From Chaenocephalus aceratus (Eukaryota > Chordata > Actinopteri > Perciformes > Channichthyidae): 64,000 nucleotides of DNA. Shown in pieces: positions 19,137 to 29,600 of the stretch. Below the pieces are notes generated by a model, which saw nothing but the letters and a program-made list of their open reading frames with translations, was not told the DNA's origin and did no database searches. The first letter of the stretch is position 1. Each line of letters begins with the position of its first letter. A program made the position numbers and the translations under genes. Where the stretch lies: assembly GCA_023974075.1 (NCBI GenBank), contig JAMFTG010000690.1, positions 1 through 64,000 on the forward strand, written 5' to 3'.

Positions 19137-19460
19137 TAAAAATAAACGAAATGACTCGGTTTGCATTCATAAAGAATGCACAAACGTGTTTAATCGTTCA
19201 TGTCAGATATGTAGGCCTACTAAGTAAATAGCCTACATTAGTTCCTGCTCAAGATTAGATTCAACTTTATTGTTATTGCACAGATTACAGGTACTGAGAC
19301 AACGAAATGCAGTTTAGCTTCTAACCAGGTGCAACAAGCAGTAAAGTGAAAAGTAATGTTCACAATCTACAGAATAAATATATAATGAATTGAATGATGA
19401 ATAAACAGTGAGGGGTATGAATACACTAGATATCAGCCTGTGAGCAGTATGAACAGTGTG
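19137..19460. repeat. Right arm of 324-bp inverted repeat inside E
   Basis: Mirror of 11675-11998. It contains a LINE-tail-like stretch (AGATTCAACTTTATTGTTATT). Confidence 0.85.
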
Positions 19461-20867
19461 TTAATCGTTAATGTCAGATATGTACTAAGTAAATAGCCTA
19501 TATTAATTTCATGATGGATTAAACCACATTTATTTCGTTAAAAATAAACAAAATGATTAAATGTAGGGTGAATTGCCCTAATGTGGAACATTTTTGCATT
19601 TCAGACTTCGGGAATATATTGCGACATGAAGCCGATACAATAAATCAAAATCCAAGTAACATTCTGAAATCCCCAGGATGTGTCCTAATCAAACCAAAAG
19701 AGAACATGCAGATATTAAACTCATACAATAAATGGTAGACATATTAGTACTCTTAGTGCCAAGTTGTCTCAGACAATCTGTTTTCCTAATGTGGGACAGT
19801 TCTGTGCAAAATGTGGGACACTGAAAAGCCTATATTAAAAAGCCTCAGTCACCTTCATTCATGTAATAAAAAAAGTAGCACTCAAAGCTACAGTAAATGT
19901 GCAATACCATGCTATGTTACTATTTATAATGTTATTGTTGTTACAACAGAAGATGTTTTTATTTAAATTGAAGTTAAATGCATCAATCTGGTGCACTGAG
20001 GGCAAAATTAGTAGATTTGTGGATACGGCTCTCAACACTCATATGAAACAGAACTGTTCTTACAATGTGTGTTGGAAGGTATTAAATTACTATGCATATG
20101 TTATTGTGTAAACACACAGCTGATCACCTGAGAGCTGCCGTTTCATTCAGAGCGTTTAAAAAAAGCGACGGTCTGATTTCAACAACTCAATGTGTGATTA
20201 TTGTAGCAGTAATATTAGACACTAATAATACAGTAAACTATGAACACTGTACATATTATTGTTTGCCCGTGGATTAGGATGATCGGTAGTGAGAGCCGCA
20301 GCATTTTCCTGCGTCGGATGTGATATAAAAACAAAGCGATTATTGTCGTTGTTGTAAACTCACGTGGATTAAATGTAGTGCATTCATTTCAACTCGCGAA
20401 CATATGATACATTAAATGATCGCGAGGATCACGATCGAACATCGTTTGTTTGACCCTGGATGCATTTCCTGATCTAAAAACATAGCGATGGTTTTGTACT
20501 TACGCCAACGTGAATTAAACATTATTTTGTTAAATAAAAACATGGTGATGTTTAGTAAATGATTACATGTCTCTTACTTAAGCACAGAATATGATCCTAT
20601 CCGTGACATATATGGATCTTAACAAATATCCGCTATATCAGATCCCTGTAGATCAGCTGTTTATTTCACATGAGTTCCAGTGTGGCAGCTTTTCACGGCT
20701 CCCCCTGGTGGATCCATGATCCATTGCTGCTGGTTTCATTATAATTAAATGTATTTATCAAGGGGGCGTTTCAAGTCTTGCGGGGGGGCTTTCCTTTTCA
20801 GCAGGGGCCCACCCCGTGCCGATCACGGACCCGCCCGGGTAGGCGTCTGAACGAAGCGCTACATCTG
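19461..20867. other. Right interior and end of element E
   Basis: AT-rich with no convincing gene. About 19985-20050 is the reverse complement of a block in the hAT at 50693 (near 51300-51370). From about 20105 the sequence parallels the second E-family end at 41866-42811: AAACACACAGCTGA, TGTTAAATAAAAACATGGTG, CCCCCTGGTGGATC, and the terminus GCTACATCTG. Confidence 0.55.
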
Positions 20868-20869
20868 TA

Positions 20870-21722
20870 TGCTTGATTCTCTCCAAAACTGCCCTTCAGA
20901 TGACTTTTTGAGAGAATTAAGCATAAATCTGTCAAATGTTCAAATCAGCCTTGTTTCACTGAAATAGCCTCAAAATGACAAATTTCCATTCAGATGACTT
21001 TTGGAGAGAATTAAGCATAAATCTGTCAAATGTCCAAAACAGCCTTGTTTCACTGAAATAGCCTCAAAATGACAAATTGCCATTCAGATGACTTTTGGAG
21101 AGAATTAAGCATAAATCTGTCAAATGTCCAAAACAGCCTTGTTTCACTGAAATAGCCTCAAAATGACAAACTATCATTCAGATGACTTTTGGAGAGAATT
21201 AAGCATAAATCTGTCAAATGTCCAAAACAGCCTTGTTTCACTGAAATAGCCTCAAATCACAAACTGCCATTCAGATGACATGTATGCTTAACTCTCTCCA
21301 TAAGTAATCTGAATGTCAGTTTGTGATTTTGAGGCTATTTCAGTGAAACAAGGCTGTTTTTAACATTTGACAGATTTATGCTTGATTCTCTCCAAAACTG
21401 CCCTTCAGATGACTTTTTGAGAGAATTAAGCATAAATCTGTCAAATGTTCAAAACAGCCTTGTTTCACTGAAATAGCCTCAAAATGACAAACTATCATTC
21501 AGATGACTTTTGGAGAGAATTAAGCATACATGTCATCTGAATGGCAGTTTGTGATTTTGAGGCTATTTCAGTGAAACAAGGCTGTTTTGGACATTTGACA
21601 GATTTATGCTTGATTCTCTCCAAAACTGCCCTTCAGATGACTTTTTGAGAGAATTAAGCATAAATCTGTCAAATGTTCAAATCAGCAATGTTTCACTGAA
21701 ATAGCCTCAAAATGACAAACTA
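20870..21722. repeat. Array of ~97-bp units, right part
   Basis: About eight units with GAGAGAATTAAGCATAAATC, GTTTCACTGAAATAGCCTC and CATTCAGATGACTTTT, with orientation flips near 21290-21400 and 21525-21610. It ends abruptly in the LINE endonuclease sequence at about 21725. Confidence 0.9.
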
Positions 21723-22592
21723 TCATTCAAAATCAAACAGGTCATGTAAAAAACCCTGCTCCACAAAGTGTTTTTTGTCTCTCTTTGTGATGATACGTGG
21801 TTTAACATTTTGGACCTTAGTGTCCCTAATTGTGGCTACAACACAGTGGTCACTCACATCATTAGCAAATACTCCCACAGATGAGTATTTATGTGGAACA
21901 TTTGTTAAAATTAGATCAATTAAGGAGGATTTATTTGGGGACTTAATATTTGGGCGAGTAGGACTGTCTATAATCTGGGTACAATTCAAAGAGGTACACA
22001 GGTTTTTAAAATCCTCTGACACAGAAGTTAACCAGTCCCAATTAAAATCACCAAGCAGCACTATTTTCCTTGTAGGAAAGTTGTGATAACAGTTTTGCCA
22101 ATGACGATAAAGAGTCCTTGACAGCCGAAGGGGCCCTGTAGCAGCCCACCACCATGACCTGTTGACCCTTTGTTACCTCAATATTCACGGCTAAACATTC
22201 TAGCTGTTTACTAACAGATTTGGAAACAATATTGGTTACACAAAACTTATTTTTCACATAAATGGCAATGCCACCACCTTTTTTAGGCCGGTCAGTACGA
22301 TATACACTGTAACCATTTATGTAAATGTCAGAGGCCAAATGGATTTATCTAGCCACGTTTCTGATAAGACAATGACATCAGCATCAGTCGAACTTGCCCA
22401 AATACGGACAAAATCTAATTTAGGTAACAGACTACGCACATTTAAATGAATTAAACCTAGCCCAGATCTAGATATAAGATCAGCAGGAGTAGCTATTTGA
22501 CTAATACTGCTAGGTGGACCTGGATTTGGCTGTACATTTCCTGATAGTAACAACAATAAAAATACCAAGCACCTTTTCCTCTTAATCAACAC
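21723..22592 (-). pseudogene. LINE (CR1/L2-like) ORF2, APE endonuclease part, 2A-like leader
   Basis: From 22592 the frame begins with a hydrophobic stretch ending LLLLLSGNVQPNPGP, then GLIHLNVRSLLPKLDFV and VIVLSETWLD (endonuclease motifs). The next frame (22338-22048) reads GYSVYRTDRPKKGGGIAIYV, then VVGCYRAPS. The third (22061-21723) has MLLGDFNWDW, DLILTN and VSDHCVV, the catalytic D-x-N and SDH motifs of APE-type endonucleases. Frames are broken between pieces. The reverse transcriptase half is missing: the sequence stops at the ~97-bp array, so the 3' part is lost, unlike the usual 5' truncation. Confidence 0.85.
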
Positions 22593-22935
22593 ACATACAT
22601 TGTCAGCTGTTCTAGAGTCACCAGCAAACTACGCGAAAGTGAGATTAGAGTTTAAAAAACAATTCTGAAGGACCATCGTGACAGGCATGTGAGCAAGACA
22701 AACATTTTCCGAAATGAATGTCCGCGACAGTGCAACCAGCATTGTTTGTGCAAAACCTCCGAAACTGTACAGGGGATGTCCACTGCGGGCGGCAGAAACA
22801 TACCCGAATCCAGTAGATTTTTCAGGACGACTAGCAATCTTCTCCTTGTCCAGCACAGCCAAGAAAAGGCACAGCAGAAACACGACACCCGCCATTCTCC
22901 CAGTCCCAGCACAAACAGTATCCACTCTGTTCCCG

Positions 22936-23600
22936 GAGCAAGGTGGAACCAGGCCTCAGCTACAGCAGCACAGCAGAGCAGAGAAGGTGGAACCAGGCCT
23001 CAGCTACAGCAGCACAGCAGAGCAGAGCAGGTGGAACCAGGCCTCAGCCACAGCAGCACACAGAGCAGAGCAGAGCAGGTGGAACCAGGCCTCAGCTACA
23101 GCAGCCACAGCAGAGCAGAGCAGGTGGAACCAGGCCTCAGCCACAGCAGCACAGCAGAGCAGAGAAGGTGGAACCAGGCCTCAGCTACAGCAGCACAGCA
23201 GAGCAGAGCAGAGCAGAGCAGGTGAAACCAGGCCTCAGCTACAGCAGCACAACAGAGCAGAGAAGGTGGAACCAGGCCTCAGCCACAGCAGCACAACAGA
23301 GCAGAGCAGGTGGAACCAGGCCTCAGCTACCGCAGCACAGCAGAGCAGAGCAGGTGGAACCAGGCCTCAGCCACAGCAGCACAACAGAGCAGAGCAGGTG
23401 GAACCAGGCCTCAGCTACAGCAGCAGAGCAGAGCAGGTGGAACCAGGCCTCAGCCACAGCAGCACAACAGAGCAGAGCAGGTGGAACCAGGCCTCAGCCA
23501 CAGCAGCACAAACAGAGCAGAGCAGGTGGAACCAGGCCTCAGCTTCAGCAGCACAGCAGACAAGGTGGAACCAGGCCTCAGCTACAGCAGCTAAGCAGAG
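22936..23600. repeat. Minisatellite (GGTGGAACCAGGCCTCAGC, then CAGCAGCA/GAGCA)
   Basis: About fifteen tandem units of roughly 35-55 bp, each with GTGGAACCAGGCCTCAGC followed by variable CAGCAGCAC and AGAGCAGAGCAG runs. All plus-strand frames are open because stop codons are absent from the unit, giving a spurious 322-codon frame. It starts in the LINE 5' region (22600-22935), so it may be the LINE's own 5' repeat. Confidence 0.92.
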
Positions 23601-23742
23601 GTGGACACAATCAGGGGCGGGAACAACAATCATTTTCGTGACAGCAACTGTATACTGGACCCAAATGCTATCCTGGATATGACCTGTAACCCCTCGAAGA
23701 GCGCCACCTAGGGTTGACATGCTAGGATTGCTGTTAGAGCGT

Positions 23743-23814
23743 TCCTCGTTAGTATAGTGGACAGTATATCTGCTTGTCACGCAGAAGACCGGGGTTCGAT
23801 TTCCCGACGGGGAG
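23743..23814 (+). tRNA. tRNA-Asp(GUC)
   Basis: TCCTCGTTAGTATAGTGG at the 5' end pairs with ACGGGGA at the 3' end. The anticodon loop is TTGTCAC and the T arm GGTTCGATT. A TTTT terminator follows within ~5 bp. It closely follows the vertebrate tRNA-Asp consensus and looks functional. Confidence 0.92.
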
Positions 23815-24254
23815 GAATTTTCAATAACAGCCAGCCTTTATTCACCAAAGGAGGCAAGCATCTATCAACTCATGAACGAGGATGCCACCAAGAGGCCCTT
23901 GGAAACAATTTCAAATAAGCGCTTACCTGAACCATGGCAAACAGAACTTTTGTACGGTCATCATTATAACAATCATGACAAAGCTACCAAGTGCATGCTG
24001 AATTGAAGTACCCTAAACATAACTGCTATTAACAACATTCAGTCTTTCACAGGACGACATGCCTCTTCGATTTCAATACACAAAGATCCAAAGCCGTATT
24101 ATTCAAAAGCCATGCTCAACAAACAATTGTCTTGCTCATCCAACAATTGTCTTGAAAAGACTCCACATTCAACTGCCCATATTTCTGAACGTTTTTTTTA
24201 CTCTTAACTTTTCCTTGGTTGAGTTCTTTGAAGTTGATCAGGATCAAAGAAGAG
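23815..24254. other. Spacer between tRNA genes
   Basis: No gene or recognisable repeat seen. Confidence 0.5.
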
Positions 24255-24327
24255 TGTTTCTGGCCAGTTTTGAGCCAGGGACCTTTCGCATGTGAGGCGA
24301 ACGTGATGACCACTACACTAGAGGAAC
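24255..24327 (-). pseudogene. tRNA-Val(CAC) pseudogene
   Basis: Minus strand GTTCCTCTAGTGTAGTGGTC, anticodon arm TTCGC-CTCACAT-GCGAA giving CAC, then AAAGGTCCCTGG. Two acceptor mismatches and a disrupted T stem (CTGGCTCAAAACTGGCC) suggest decay, though the D arm and anticodon arm are near consensus. Confidence 0.7.
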
Positions 24328-24989
24328 TGCTGAAAAGCTATGTACACGTTTAAGCGTAGATGCAACATTGATATTTAATTGTAAACCTTCAAACGACGGA
24401 CCACATGTTGATCTCTGAGACTCGGAGACATCTGGTGCTAGCTCGGAGCTAACGGAGATTAGAAGCTGTTTCAGAAATAAGGAGAAGGAGGCCCAATCCC
24501 AAACCACGCCCTACACACTACCCCTCCGTGACGGAGTGAACTCGCAGCGAAACAAGGCTCCCTCCTGTCAGATGGAGGGAGTAAACTACAGCGGAAAGTT
24601 TTGGGACACACTCCCCTCTCTCCGGCAGAAACAGGAAATGCCGTAGGCCTAACTGTATGTAACAACGGTTTCAAATCAGCATCTCTGAGACAAAAAATTC
24701 AAATTAATAACTAAAATAAAACTCCAAACATCTTTAATTGTGTCTTTTAGTTTAAACCTGATATTTATAAACTTCTTAGTTTTTGCAACAGTCTGTAAAT
24801 ATACAAAACTTTAAAATAAAATACACACATTTACCTTTTTTCTAGACTAAACACAGGTATACGATCCTAAGTTAAACCAAATATCAGGTTATCATGAGGT
24901 TGTGAACATCGCAATGTATCAGTGGATGTTTGCTGGAACTACTTGTAAACAGCGTGTTTGCTGACGGACACTGCACCCAGCTTTGAGAC
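24328..24989. other. Spacer with a possible MITE
   Basis: 24490-24615 has inward-facing CCCAATCCCAAACCACGCC and GTTTTGGGACACACTCCCC, like a small fish MITE with TTGGGA termini. The rest is AT-rich and featureless. Confidence 0.35.
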
Positions 24990-25530
24990 CGAGGCCGTTT
25001 CTCAATCTCGAGGATTTTGGCTTCCAAGCCAATATTTCAAGGATACTACGTCATCGAGTGCCGCCGAAGGACTGTTCCAATCTCCAGCATACTTGGAATT
25101 CCACCGAGGTCGCGTCCTTGGTTTGGGGGAAATGTTGAGGCTGCACAAGGACTTCGCGTCCTTAAAATCCCCACAATGCTTTGCGCAAGGACCGATTTCA
25201 AAAACCCTTGCGGAGAATTGCTGAACCGACTTGGCACACATTTAAATGTAAGTATGTAGTGTGTAGTAGAACATGTGTTGGTAAAAATATGTTACTTTGT
25301 TACATTTGTTTGTCATCACCAATAATGTGTCCGTGAAAGTAAAGCAAGTTCATAATTAGATAGACATCGTGAGGTATTTATTTTCGGTACAGTTTATGTT
25401 GAAACCGTTAGAGAGAGAGGCACACTTGTTAGCCTGTTCCATTCTCCATGCCGTGGCTTGGAAGCATACTTGCTTAGTTTCTGAAGGAAGTACGCGACTA
25501 CCAAGCCAGCATCCTCGCGATTGAGATATT
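24990..25530. mobile_element. MITE with TCTCAATCTCGAGGAT termini
   Basis: The left end CGTTTCTCAATCTCGAGG and the right end (minus strand) ATATCTCAATCGCGAGGATG are imperfect inverted repeats, each followed by a TGGCTTCC/TGGCTTGG block. It is about 540 bp with no transposase, and lies against the tRNA-Thr(UGU) gene (14 bp apart). The duplication was not resolved. Confidence 0.55.
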
Positions 25531-25543
25531 TGTTGTAACAAAG

Positions 25544-25616
25544 AGGCATTGTTCGGATTTGAACACAGGATCTCCTATTTACAAGACAGGTGCTTTACCG
25601 TTAAGCCACAGCACCT
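25544..25616 (-). tRNA. tRNA-Thr(UGU)
   Basis: Minus strand AGGTGCTGTGGCTTAACGG, anticodon arm CCTGT-CTTGTAA-ATAGG, T arm CTGTGTTCAAATCCGAAC, acceptor 3' side AATGCCT. One acceptor mismatch and a weakened T stem (CTGTG/CCGAA region) make it a slightly decayed member; 73 nt in length. Confidence 0.75.
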
Positions 25617-25874
25617 TATTTGTCTTTGTCATTACGGTACCTATTCCATTTTTAAACTCCATTGTTCCTTTCATTTTTACCAAAAAATATTCAGGCTGTA
25701 CAAAATATTATTCATAAAGTCCCAACCCCTCAACATGTTTAGCTATAATCTTGCATCTTGTTAAGGTTAAGTACTATTGGTCATGCCCTAATATAGTTTT
25801 ACACCCAAACTAAACCAACTTATTTCAGAGGGTGGATAACACACCTAATTCAAAAGATATGTTGTGTAACAAAG

Positions 25875-25938
25875 AGGCACTGCTGGGATTTGGACCTCTC
25901 CTATTTACGAGACAGGCGCTTTGACCGCTACAGCGCCT
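25875..25938 (-). pseudogene. tRNA-Thr(CGU), shortened
   Basis: Minus strand AGGCGCTGTAGCGGTC, anticodon arm CCTGT-CTCGTAA-ATAGG giving CGT, then a T region (GAGAGGTCCAAATCCCAGC) lacking several bases of the usual variable/T-arm sequence. At ~64 nt it is too short for a normal fold, so probably a pseudogene. Confidence 0.65.
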
Positions 25939-26134
25939 CTCTTTTCCAAACTTCTCTTCTTCCTCTTCTACTTTTTTACTCTTGCCAAGGGATTTTGCTT
26001 GTGTTAGATTATTCCATATTTGGCCTGTGAGATTTAATGAATGACTCAATGAGCACCAAAAAACTGATTCCGTCTGCTTCATTCCAAGTAGTGTAACCCA
26101 GATAATATCCTTTGAATGCAGGTTAAAACTTCTC

Positions 26135-26228
26135 TGCTCCAGGTGAGGTTTGAACTCACAACCTCGGCATCACTCTGCAGGTTACTGTCTTATAAGTACC
26201 ACGCGCTGACCGATTGCGCCACTGGAGC
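26135..26228 (-). tRNA. tRNA-Ile(UAU) with intron
   Basis: Minus strand GCTCCAGTGGCGCAATCGG, anticodon region TACTTATAA followed by an ~20-nt intron, then ATGCCGAGGTTGTGAGTTCA and the acceptor CTGGAGCA. It matches the vertebrate tRNA-Ile(UAU) gene layout, which always carries a short intron after position 37. All arms pair well. Confidence 0.92.
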
Positions 26229-26557
26229 ACAATAAATACCTTAATAACACTTTTAAAAATAGCCGTTGCTCTTGAATTTTCTAAATGTATCTGTTATTAT
26301 AAACCAAACCCTCTACTATGCTCTAGTCTTTGTTTCTTGTTTTTGTGTAAAAGTGAAAAAGGGTGATTATTTTGCTTTTAGGAACCTTATAAACACAAAC
26401 AAATCCAAACCATTATTACAGAGGTGGATAACAGTCAACTTTAGACCATACTCTTAGTCGTTTTCAAGTACAAACCATTCCAAACATTTACGATGTAATG
26501 TAATTCAACATAGTAACAATGAGAGGTTTATCTAAATAGAACCTCTCTCCAACAAAG
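26229..26557. other. Spacer between tRNA-Ile and tRNA-Thr(AGU)
   Basis: AT-rich; nothing recognised. Confidence 0.5.
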
Positions 26558-26629
26558 AGGCGCTGCTGGGAGTTGAACCCAGGATCTCCTGTTACTAGAC
26601 AAGCGCTTTACCGTTAAGCCACAGCACCA
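26558..26629 (-). tRNA. tRNA-Thr(AGU), one base short in the anticodon arm
   Basis: Minus strand GGTGCTGTGGCTTAACGG, anticodon loop CTAGTAA (AGT), and an intact T arm CCTGGGTTCAACTCCCAG. The anticodon stem CTTGT/ACAGG leaves only six loop bases, so one A has been lost relative to the expected arm. It may be a recent pseudogene. The satellite array begins 12 bp upstream of its 5' end. Confidence 0.7.
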
Positions 26630-26641
26630 CGACTACTTACC

Positions 26642-29600
26642 ATGACAACTCTCCTTGCATTCCTCCAGAGTCAGAAAAAGTTTAAGTTAACTTTTGGAAG
26701 AACCATATAAAAGGGTTGAAAATGGAGAAATTGTATCTGAAAATAGTGTCTCTAAGGCGGGTAGAGTCCCCTGACAACTCCCCCCTCACATTCCTCAAGA
26801 GTCAGAAAAAGGTCTGAGTTAACATTTTGGAGAACCATAAAAAGGGGTGAAAATGGAAAAAAGTATCCACAATAGTGCCTCATAACCCGGGTAGAGTCCC
26901 CTGACAAACTCTCCTCACATTCCTCCAGAGTCAGAAAAATGTTTTAAGTTAACTTTTGGAAGAACCATAGAAAAGGGGTGAAAAATTGATAAATTGTATC
27001 CAAAAATAGTGTCTCTTAAGGCGGGTAGAGTCTCCTGACAACTCTCCTTACATTCCTCCAGAGTCAGGAGTTAACTTTTGGAAGAACCATAGAAAAGGGT
27101 GAAAATGGATAAATTGTATCTGAAAATAGTGTCTTCTTAAGGCGGGTAGAGTACCCTGACAACTCTCCTTACATTCCTCCAGAGTAAGAAAAAACTCTAA
27201 TTTAACTTTTGGAAGAACCATAGAGAAAAGGGGTGAAAATGGAGAAATTGTATCCGAAAACAGTGTCTCTTAAGGCGGGTAGAGTCCCCTGACAACTCCC
27301 CTCACATTCATCCAGAGTCAGAAAGGTCTGAGTTAACTTTTTGGAGAATCATAAAAAGGGGTGAAAATGGAAAAAAAGTATCCAAAAATAGTGCCTCATA
27401 ACCCGAGTAGAGTCCCCTGACAACTCTCCTCACATTCCTCCAGAGTCAGAAAAAGTTTTAGTTAACTTTTGGAAGAACCATAGAAAAGGGGTGAAAAGGG
27501 ATACATTGTATCCGAAAATAGTGTCTCTTAAGGCGGGTAGAGTCCCCTGACAACTCTCCTTACATTCCTCCAGAGTCAGAAAACGTTTAAGTTAACTTTT
27601 GGAAGAACCATAGAAAAGGGGTGAAAATTGATAAATTGTATCCGACAATAGTGTCTCTTAAGGCGAGTAGAGTCCCCTGACAACTCTCCTTACATTCCTC
27701 CAGAGTCAGAAAACGTTTTAATTTAACTTTTGGAAGAACCATAGAAGAAAAGGGGTGAAAATGGATCAATTGTATCCAAAAACAGTGTCTCTTAAGGCGG
27801 GTAGAGTCCCCTGACAAACTCCCCCCTCACATTCCTCAAGAGTCAGAAAAAGGTCTGAGTTAACTTTTTGGAGAACCATAAAAAAGGGGTGAAAATGGAA
27901 AAAAGTATCCAAAAATAGTGCCTCATAACCCGGCTAGAGTCCCCTGACAACTCTCCTTGCAGAGTCAGAAACGTTTAAGTTAACATTTGGAAGAACCATA
28001 GAAAAGGGGTGAAAATGGATAAATTGTATACGAAAATAGTGTCTCTTAAGGTGGGTAGAGTCCCCTGACAACTCCCCTCACATTCCTCCAGAGTCAAAAA
28101 AAGTACAAGTTAACTTTTGGAAGAACCATAGAAAAGGGGTGAAAAATTGATAAATTGTATCCGAAAATAGTGTCTCTTAAGGCGGGTAGAGTCCCCTGAC
28201 AACTCTCCTTACATTCCTCCAGAGTAAGAAAAACTGTAAGTTAACTTTTGGAAGAACCATAGAAGGGAAAATGGGTGAAAAATGGAGAAATTGTATCCGA
28301 AAACAGTGTCTCTTAAGGCGGGTAGAGTCCCCCTGACAACTCCCCCATCACATTCCTCAAGAGTCAGAAAAAGGTCTGAGTTAACTTTTTGGAGAACCAT
28401 AAAAAAGGGGTGAACATGGAAAAAAAGTATCCAAAAATAGTGCCTCATAACCCGGGTAGAGTCCCCTGACAACTCTCCTTACATTCCTCCAGAGTCAGAA
28501 AAAGTTTAAGTTAACTTTGGAAGAACCATAGAAAAGGGTGAATGAAAATGGATAAATTGTATCCGGAAATAGTGTCTCTTAAGGTGGGTAGAGTCCCCTG
28601 ACAACTCCCCTCACATTCATCCAGAGTCAGAAAAAGTTTAAGTTAACTTTTGAAGAACCATAGAAAAGGGGGTGAAAATGGAGAAATTGTATCCGACAAT
28701 AGTGTCTCTTAAGGCGGGTAGAGTCGCCTGACAACTCTACTTACATTCCTCCAGAGTCAGAAAACGTTTAAGTTAACTTTTGGAAGAACCATAGAAAAGG
28801 GGTGAAAATGGAGAAATTGTATCCGAAAATAGTGTCTCTTAAGGCGGGTAGAGTCGCCTGACAACTCCCCCCTCACATTCCTCAAGAGTCAGAAAAGGTC
28901 TGAGTTAACTTTTTGGAGAACCATAAAAAAGGGGTGAAAATGGAAAAAGTATCCACAAATAGTGCCTCATAACCCGGGTAGAGTCCCCTGACAACTCTCC
29001 TCACATTCCTCCAGAGTCAGAAAAAGTTTTAGTTAACTTTTGGAAGAACCATAGAAAAGGGGTGAAATAATGGAGAAATTGTATCCGACAATAGTGTCTC
29101 TTAAGGCGGGTAGAGTCGCCTGACAACTCTACTTACATTCCTCCAGAGTCAGAAAACGTTTAAGTTAACTTTTGAAGAAGAAAACCATAGAAAAGGGGTG
29201 AAAATGGAGAAATTGTATCCGAAAATAGTGTCTCTTAAGGCGGGTAGAGTCGCCTGACAACTCCCCCCTCACATTCCTCAAGAGTCAGAAAAAGGTCTGA
29301 GTTAACTTTTTGGAGAACCATAAAAAAGGGGTGAAAATGGAAAAAAAGTATCCACAAATAGTGCCTCATAACCCGGGTAGAGTCCCCTGACAACTCTCCT
29401 CACATTCCTCCAGAGTCAGAAAAAGTTTTAGTTAACTTTGGAAGAACCATAGAAAAGGGGTTGAAAATGGAGAAATTGTATCCGACAATAGTGTCTCTTA
29501 AGGCGGGTAGAGTCCCCTGACAACTCCCCTCACATTCATCCAGAGTCAGAAAGGTCTGAGTTAACTTTTTGGAGAATCATAAAAAAGGGGTGAAAATGGA

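Larger units (their letters stand above)
9249..20867. mobile_element. Element E: TIR CAGATGTAGC, TA duplication, superfamily unassigned
   Basis: The ~97-bp array is interrupted at GATTTA|CAGATGTAGC and resumes after GCTACATCTG|TATGC, which restores the unit and leaves a TA duplication. Terminal identity is ~10-13 bp. A second end of the family is at about 42811. Subtracting the Ngaro insertion leaves ~5.4 kb, itself apparently composite. A TA duplication suggests Tc1/mariner-like insertion, but the termini are not a Tc1 type I recognise and no transposase is seen. Confidence 0.55.

Noticed and set aside
22714..23682. 322-codon plus-strand open frame
   Set aside because: It lies across the minisatellite, whose unit lacks stops in every plus-strand frame; the product is a low-complexity repeat with indels, not a conserved protein.
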